Of a DNA stretch of 64,000 nucleotides, positions 61,881-64,000 are shown in pieces; positions within the stretch are counted from its first letter, which is position 1, and every line of letters starts with the position of its first letter. The stretch comes from Cereibacter_A azotoformans (GTDB lineage: Bacteria; Pseudomonadota; Alphaproteobacteria; Rhodobacterales; Rhodobacteraceae), in assembly GCF_003050905.1 (NCBI RefSeq), contig NZ_QAOT01000019.1; one strand, 5' to 3'. The position numbers were made by a program, and so were the translations under genes. Below the pieces are notes generated by a model. The model ran no database searches. It worked only from the letters and a program-made list of their open reading frames with translations, and was not told the DNA's origin.

Positions 61881-64000
61881 GGGCGGCCACCAGATCCACC
61901 GCATCGCGGCCGAGGGACGGCAGATGGCCCTCGGGGACGGCCACGATGTCGCCCGAGGGCGCGGGCTGCCCCTCGAGCGCGATCGCCAGATGCGAGGCGC
62001 GCCGCACGCCGGCCACCCCCAGCATCCGCGCATAGAGATCCCCCAGCGCGATGTCGGCCCCGAAGGGCCAGCCGGTGCCCGCCTCGCCCCCCGTAAAGGG
62101 GCTGAAGAACGCCACCAGCGACGCCGCCACCGCCTCGGTCACCTGCGCCAGATCGCGGTCGCGCGCGACCGTCAGCCGCGCCGACAGGCGCGCGACGCGC
62201 ACATAATCCGGGCCGGTGATGTGCAGCTCGGTCGTGATCAGCCGGCGCGGCTCCAGCCAGCGGCAGATGGCGCGCTTCTGGTCCTCGCTCGGCTGGGGCA
62301 TCGCCTGCGCGAGCCGCGGCACGACGACCAGCGTCACCGCCCCGTCCTTCTCGACCAGACCCGCCGCGCCGACCGCCCGGCGCGGCAGGGCGTGGGCGCT
62401 GTGCAGCGCGACGCCGGGCGTCCGCATCGCGAGATCGGCGAAATCGGCCGCGCTCACCGCGCGGTCGCGCATCCGCAGATCATGGGGCGCGCGCAGCTTC
62501 ACCTCGTCCAGCGGCTCGGCGTCCGATCCGTCGTGGGCCGCGCGCAGGTTCGTCACGCCCTTCACGTCGCGCAGCCCACCCTTGAGCTTCGTGACCAGCC
62601 CGGCGCCCGCATTGCCCGCGCGGCCCCCGCCCACCCGGTAGCGCACCGCCGTCACGGCCGCCCCCGCCACGGGGATGCGCCCGCGCCGCCCGTCGCCCAG
62701 CCGGATCGTCCCGGTCGCGGGATCGAGCAGATAGTGCGGCGACTCCAGGCCCGAGAGGTGGAAATCCTCGACCCGCTGCCACCCCGGCGCCTGCCCCTGC
62801 TCGGCGATCTCGAGGTCAAGGTCCGGCGCCCCGGTCGCCGGGTCGATCAACACCGGCCCCTTCGGCAGGCGGAACTCCTGCGCGGGGCGGCCGTTCGAGC
62901 GGCCCAGCCGGTCGTCGAGCCGCGTCGCCGCCTGCGTGGCGGGCACCGTGTTCAGGTGAAAGCCGCGCAAGGCCACCGGGGGCGCGGCCTCGCCCGGCGG
63001 GCGCAGGAGCGCCCTCAGCCAGTAGAGCGGCAGGTAGCCCCGGTCGTTGCGCGGAAGGGCCGCGCGATAGCCTTCGTTCACCTTGATCCAGTCGGCCAGC
63101 GTCAGCCGCGAGGGATCGAGCGCGAAGCCACCCGGCCCGGCATCCTCGATCAGGTCGGCCACCGCGCCCGGATCTTCGCCGCAGGCCGCCACCTCGTCCA
63201 GCTCGGCCTCGGTCGCGCCCATCTTCGTCCAGTGGTCGGCCAGCCCCTCGAGGATCTCGAGCGGCCCCTCGCGCAGCTGCTCGACCAGATCGCCCCGGTC
63301 GCGCGGCGGGCGGACGGCGCCGAAGCTGCTCCAGAACCCGGCCGAGAGCTTCATCGGATCGAGCGGCGTGACGGCGGCGGGCATCTCGAACACCAGATGC
63401 CCCGAGCCCGACAGCGCCGCGGTGCCATCCTCGGTCAGGGCCAGCCGGGTCCAGCCCGCGCTGGCCTCCGGGTCCGAGAACGGGTCCGGTTCGTCGCCCG
63501 TCCCGGTGAAGACGTGCCAGACCAGATGATCGAGAGGCACCCCGGCCGCGCCGGGCGGCGGGCAGGCGGTGCCGATGGGCCCCTCGACAATCCCCGCGCC
63601 GTCGCCCGCACCGGGATCGCCCACCCCCACCGCATCGACAAAAAGATCGAGCGGCCCCGCGGGAAAACGGTCCTCGGAATAGTCGCCGGCCTTGTCCTCG
63701 CGCCCCGGCCGCAGCCGCAGCCCGAGATGGAGCGCGACCGGACCCTCCTGCCGCCCGAACGGATCGAAGCTGTAGGCCCAGCTCGTCACGCCCTTCTCGA
63801 ACCGGGTCACCAGATCGCGGCTCTGCCCGCCCGAGGGCGCGGGCCGGGCCACCACCAGCGCCCCCACCGCGGCATCGAGCGCCGCCAGCGTGCGGTCGGT
63901 CTCGAACACGAGATCCGAGGGCACCTCGGGGTCTTCCACCCCCACCCGCGTCAGCCGCGGGATCGACACGCCCACCCGCACCGGGTCCTTGAGGGTAAAG
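61873..64000 (-). CDS. Putative baseplate assembly protein (gpJ-like), partial at window edge
   Basis: At least 708 residues, open through the right edge of the window, so the N-terminus lies beyond 64000. Baseplate J-like features are VEDFHLSGLESPHYLLDPAT, GTIRLGDGRRGRIPVAGAAV, AVRYRVGGGRAGNAGAG, VTNLRAAHDGSDAEPLDEVK and the C-terminal FFSPFTGGEAGTGWPFGADI. These correspond to the TIGR02243 group in eCIS clusters (Afp11/12 position). It is the first visible gene of the operon, which must continue upstream with further structural genes. Confidence 0.85.
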   Translation of the reverse strand, partial: FTLKDPVRVGVSIPRLTRVGVEDPEVPSDLVFETDRTLAALDAAVGALVVARPAPSGGQSRDLVTRFEKGVTSWAYSFDPFGRQEGPVALHLGLRLRPGREDKAGDYSEDRFPAGPLDLFVDAVGVGDPGAGDGAGIVEGPIGTACPPPGAAGVPLDHLVWHVFTGTGDEPDPFSDPEASAGWTRLALTEDGTAALSGSGHLVFEMPAAVTPLDPMKLSAGFWSSFGAVRPPRDRGDLVEQLREGPLEILEGLADHWTKMGATEAELDEVAACGEDPGAVADLIEDAGPGGFALDPSRLTLADWIKVNEGYRAALPRNDRGYLPLYWLRALLRPPGEAAPPVALRGFHLNTVPATQAATRLDDRLGRSNGRPAQEFRLPKGPVLIDPATGAPDLDLEIAEQGQAPGWQRVEDFHLSGLESPHYLLDPATGTIRLGDGRRGRIPVAGAAVTAVRYRVGGGRAGNAGAGLVTKLKGGLRDVKGVTNLRAAHDGSDAEPLDEVKLRAPHDLRMRDRAVSAADFADLAMRTPGVALHSAHALPRRAVGAAGLVEKDGAVTLVVVPRLAQAMPQPSEDQKRAICRWLEPRRLITTELHITGPDYVRVARLSARLTVARDRDLAQVTEAVAASLVAFFSPFTGGEAGTGWPFGADIALGDLYARMLGVAGVRRASHLAIALEGQPAPSGDIVAVPEGHLPSLGRDAVDLVAAHD

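Noticed and set aside
48035..64000. Ordinary prophage
   Set aside because: No capsid, terminase, lysis or integrase genes in 16 kb. The AAA+ ATPase and CIS tape-measure-family gene are eCIS markers. Final proof needs the DNA beyond 64000.

Overview
The window is very GC-rich and densely packed. Genes overlap by 4 to 20 bases, and the gene set (bacteriophytochrome with heme oxygenase, DMSO/TMAO-type reductase, several chemoreceptors, TonB receptors) fits an alphaproteobacterium of the Rhodobacterales type, such as Rhodobacter, Cereibacter or Rhodovulum. That placement is an inference from gene content. There are no rRNA, tRNA or clear replication genes, and decayed insertion sequences are scattered through it, so it reads as accessory chromosome or megaplasmid DNA.

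Layout. 0-4.8 kb: chemoreceptor 1 between transposase relics (IS110-, IS3- and IS481-like) and a truncated exoD. 4.8-10 kb: a CNNM/CBS transporter-like protein; a TonB receptor divergent from an unusual LysR-HTH/TrpD-like fusion, with a perfect TGA-N9-TCA inverted repeat between them. 10-18 kb: bacteriophytochrome (GGDEF-EAL) with its heme oxygenase, chemoreceptor 2, an Rnk-like factor, and a zinc-ribbon/MscS pair. 18-23 kb: a DMSO/TMAO-type molybdoenzyme preceded by a hybrid triheme cytochrome. 23-31 kb: TauE exporter and GntR regulator, a collapsed siderophore-receptor pseudogene, an intact TonB receptor, a FatB/YclQ-type siderophore ABC operon and DUF2218. 31-34 kb: a Crp/Fnr pseudogene, five small poorly known proteins, and cspA with a strong terminator. 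34-44 kb: two SDRs (one very like HdhA) with a regulator, an SH3 lipoprotein, an EamA transporter, an Hsp70-like protein, a poly-glycine lipoprotein overlapping a Slam-like outer-membrane barrel, an argP/argO-like pair, and a broken serine recombinase. 44-47.5 kb: chemoreceptor 3 overlapping a PhnD-like periplasmic binding protein.

48-64 kb is one long minus-strand operon that runs off the window and looks like the distal half of a contractile injection system (eCIS/Afp-like). In transcription order it encodes a gpJ-like baseplate protein, a gpI-like tail protein carrying a beta-propeller, a fibre-like protein with an 18-triplet collagen stalk, a paralogous LHGxGxVxGL protein, a tape-measure-family protein, an AAA+ ATPase, a low-complexity linker protein, and a 1269-residue putative cargo protein whose C-terminus resembles a non-specific nuclease. 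Sheath, tube and spike genes are not in the window and would be expected beyond 64000. This is the most interesting system here; the lipoprotein/Slam-like pair comes second.
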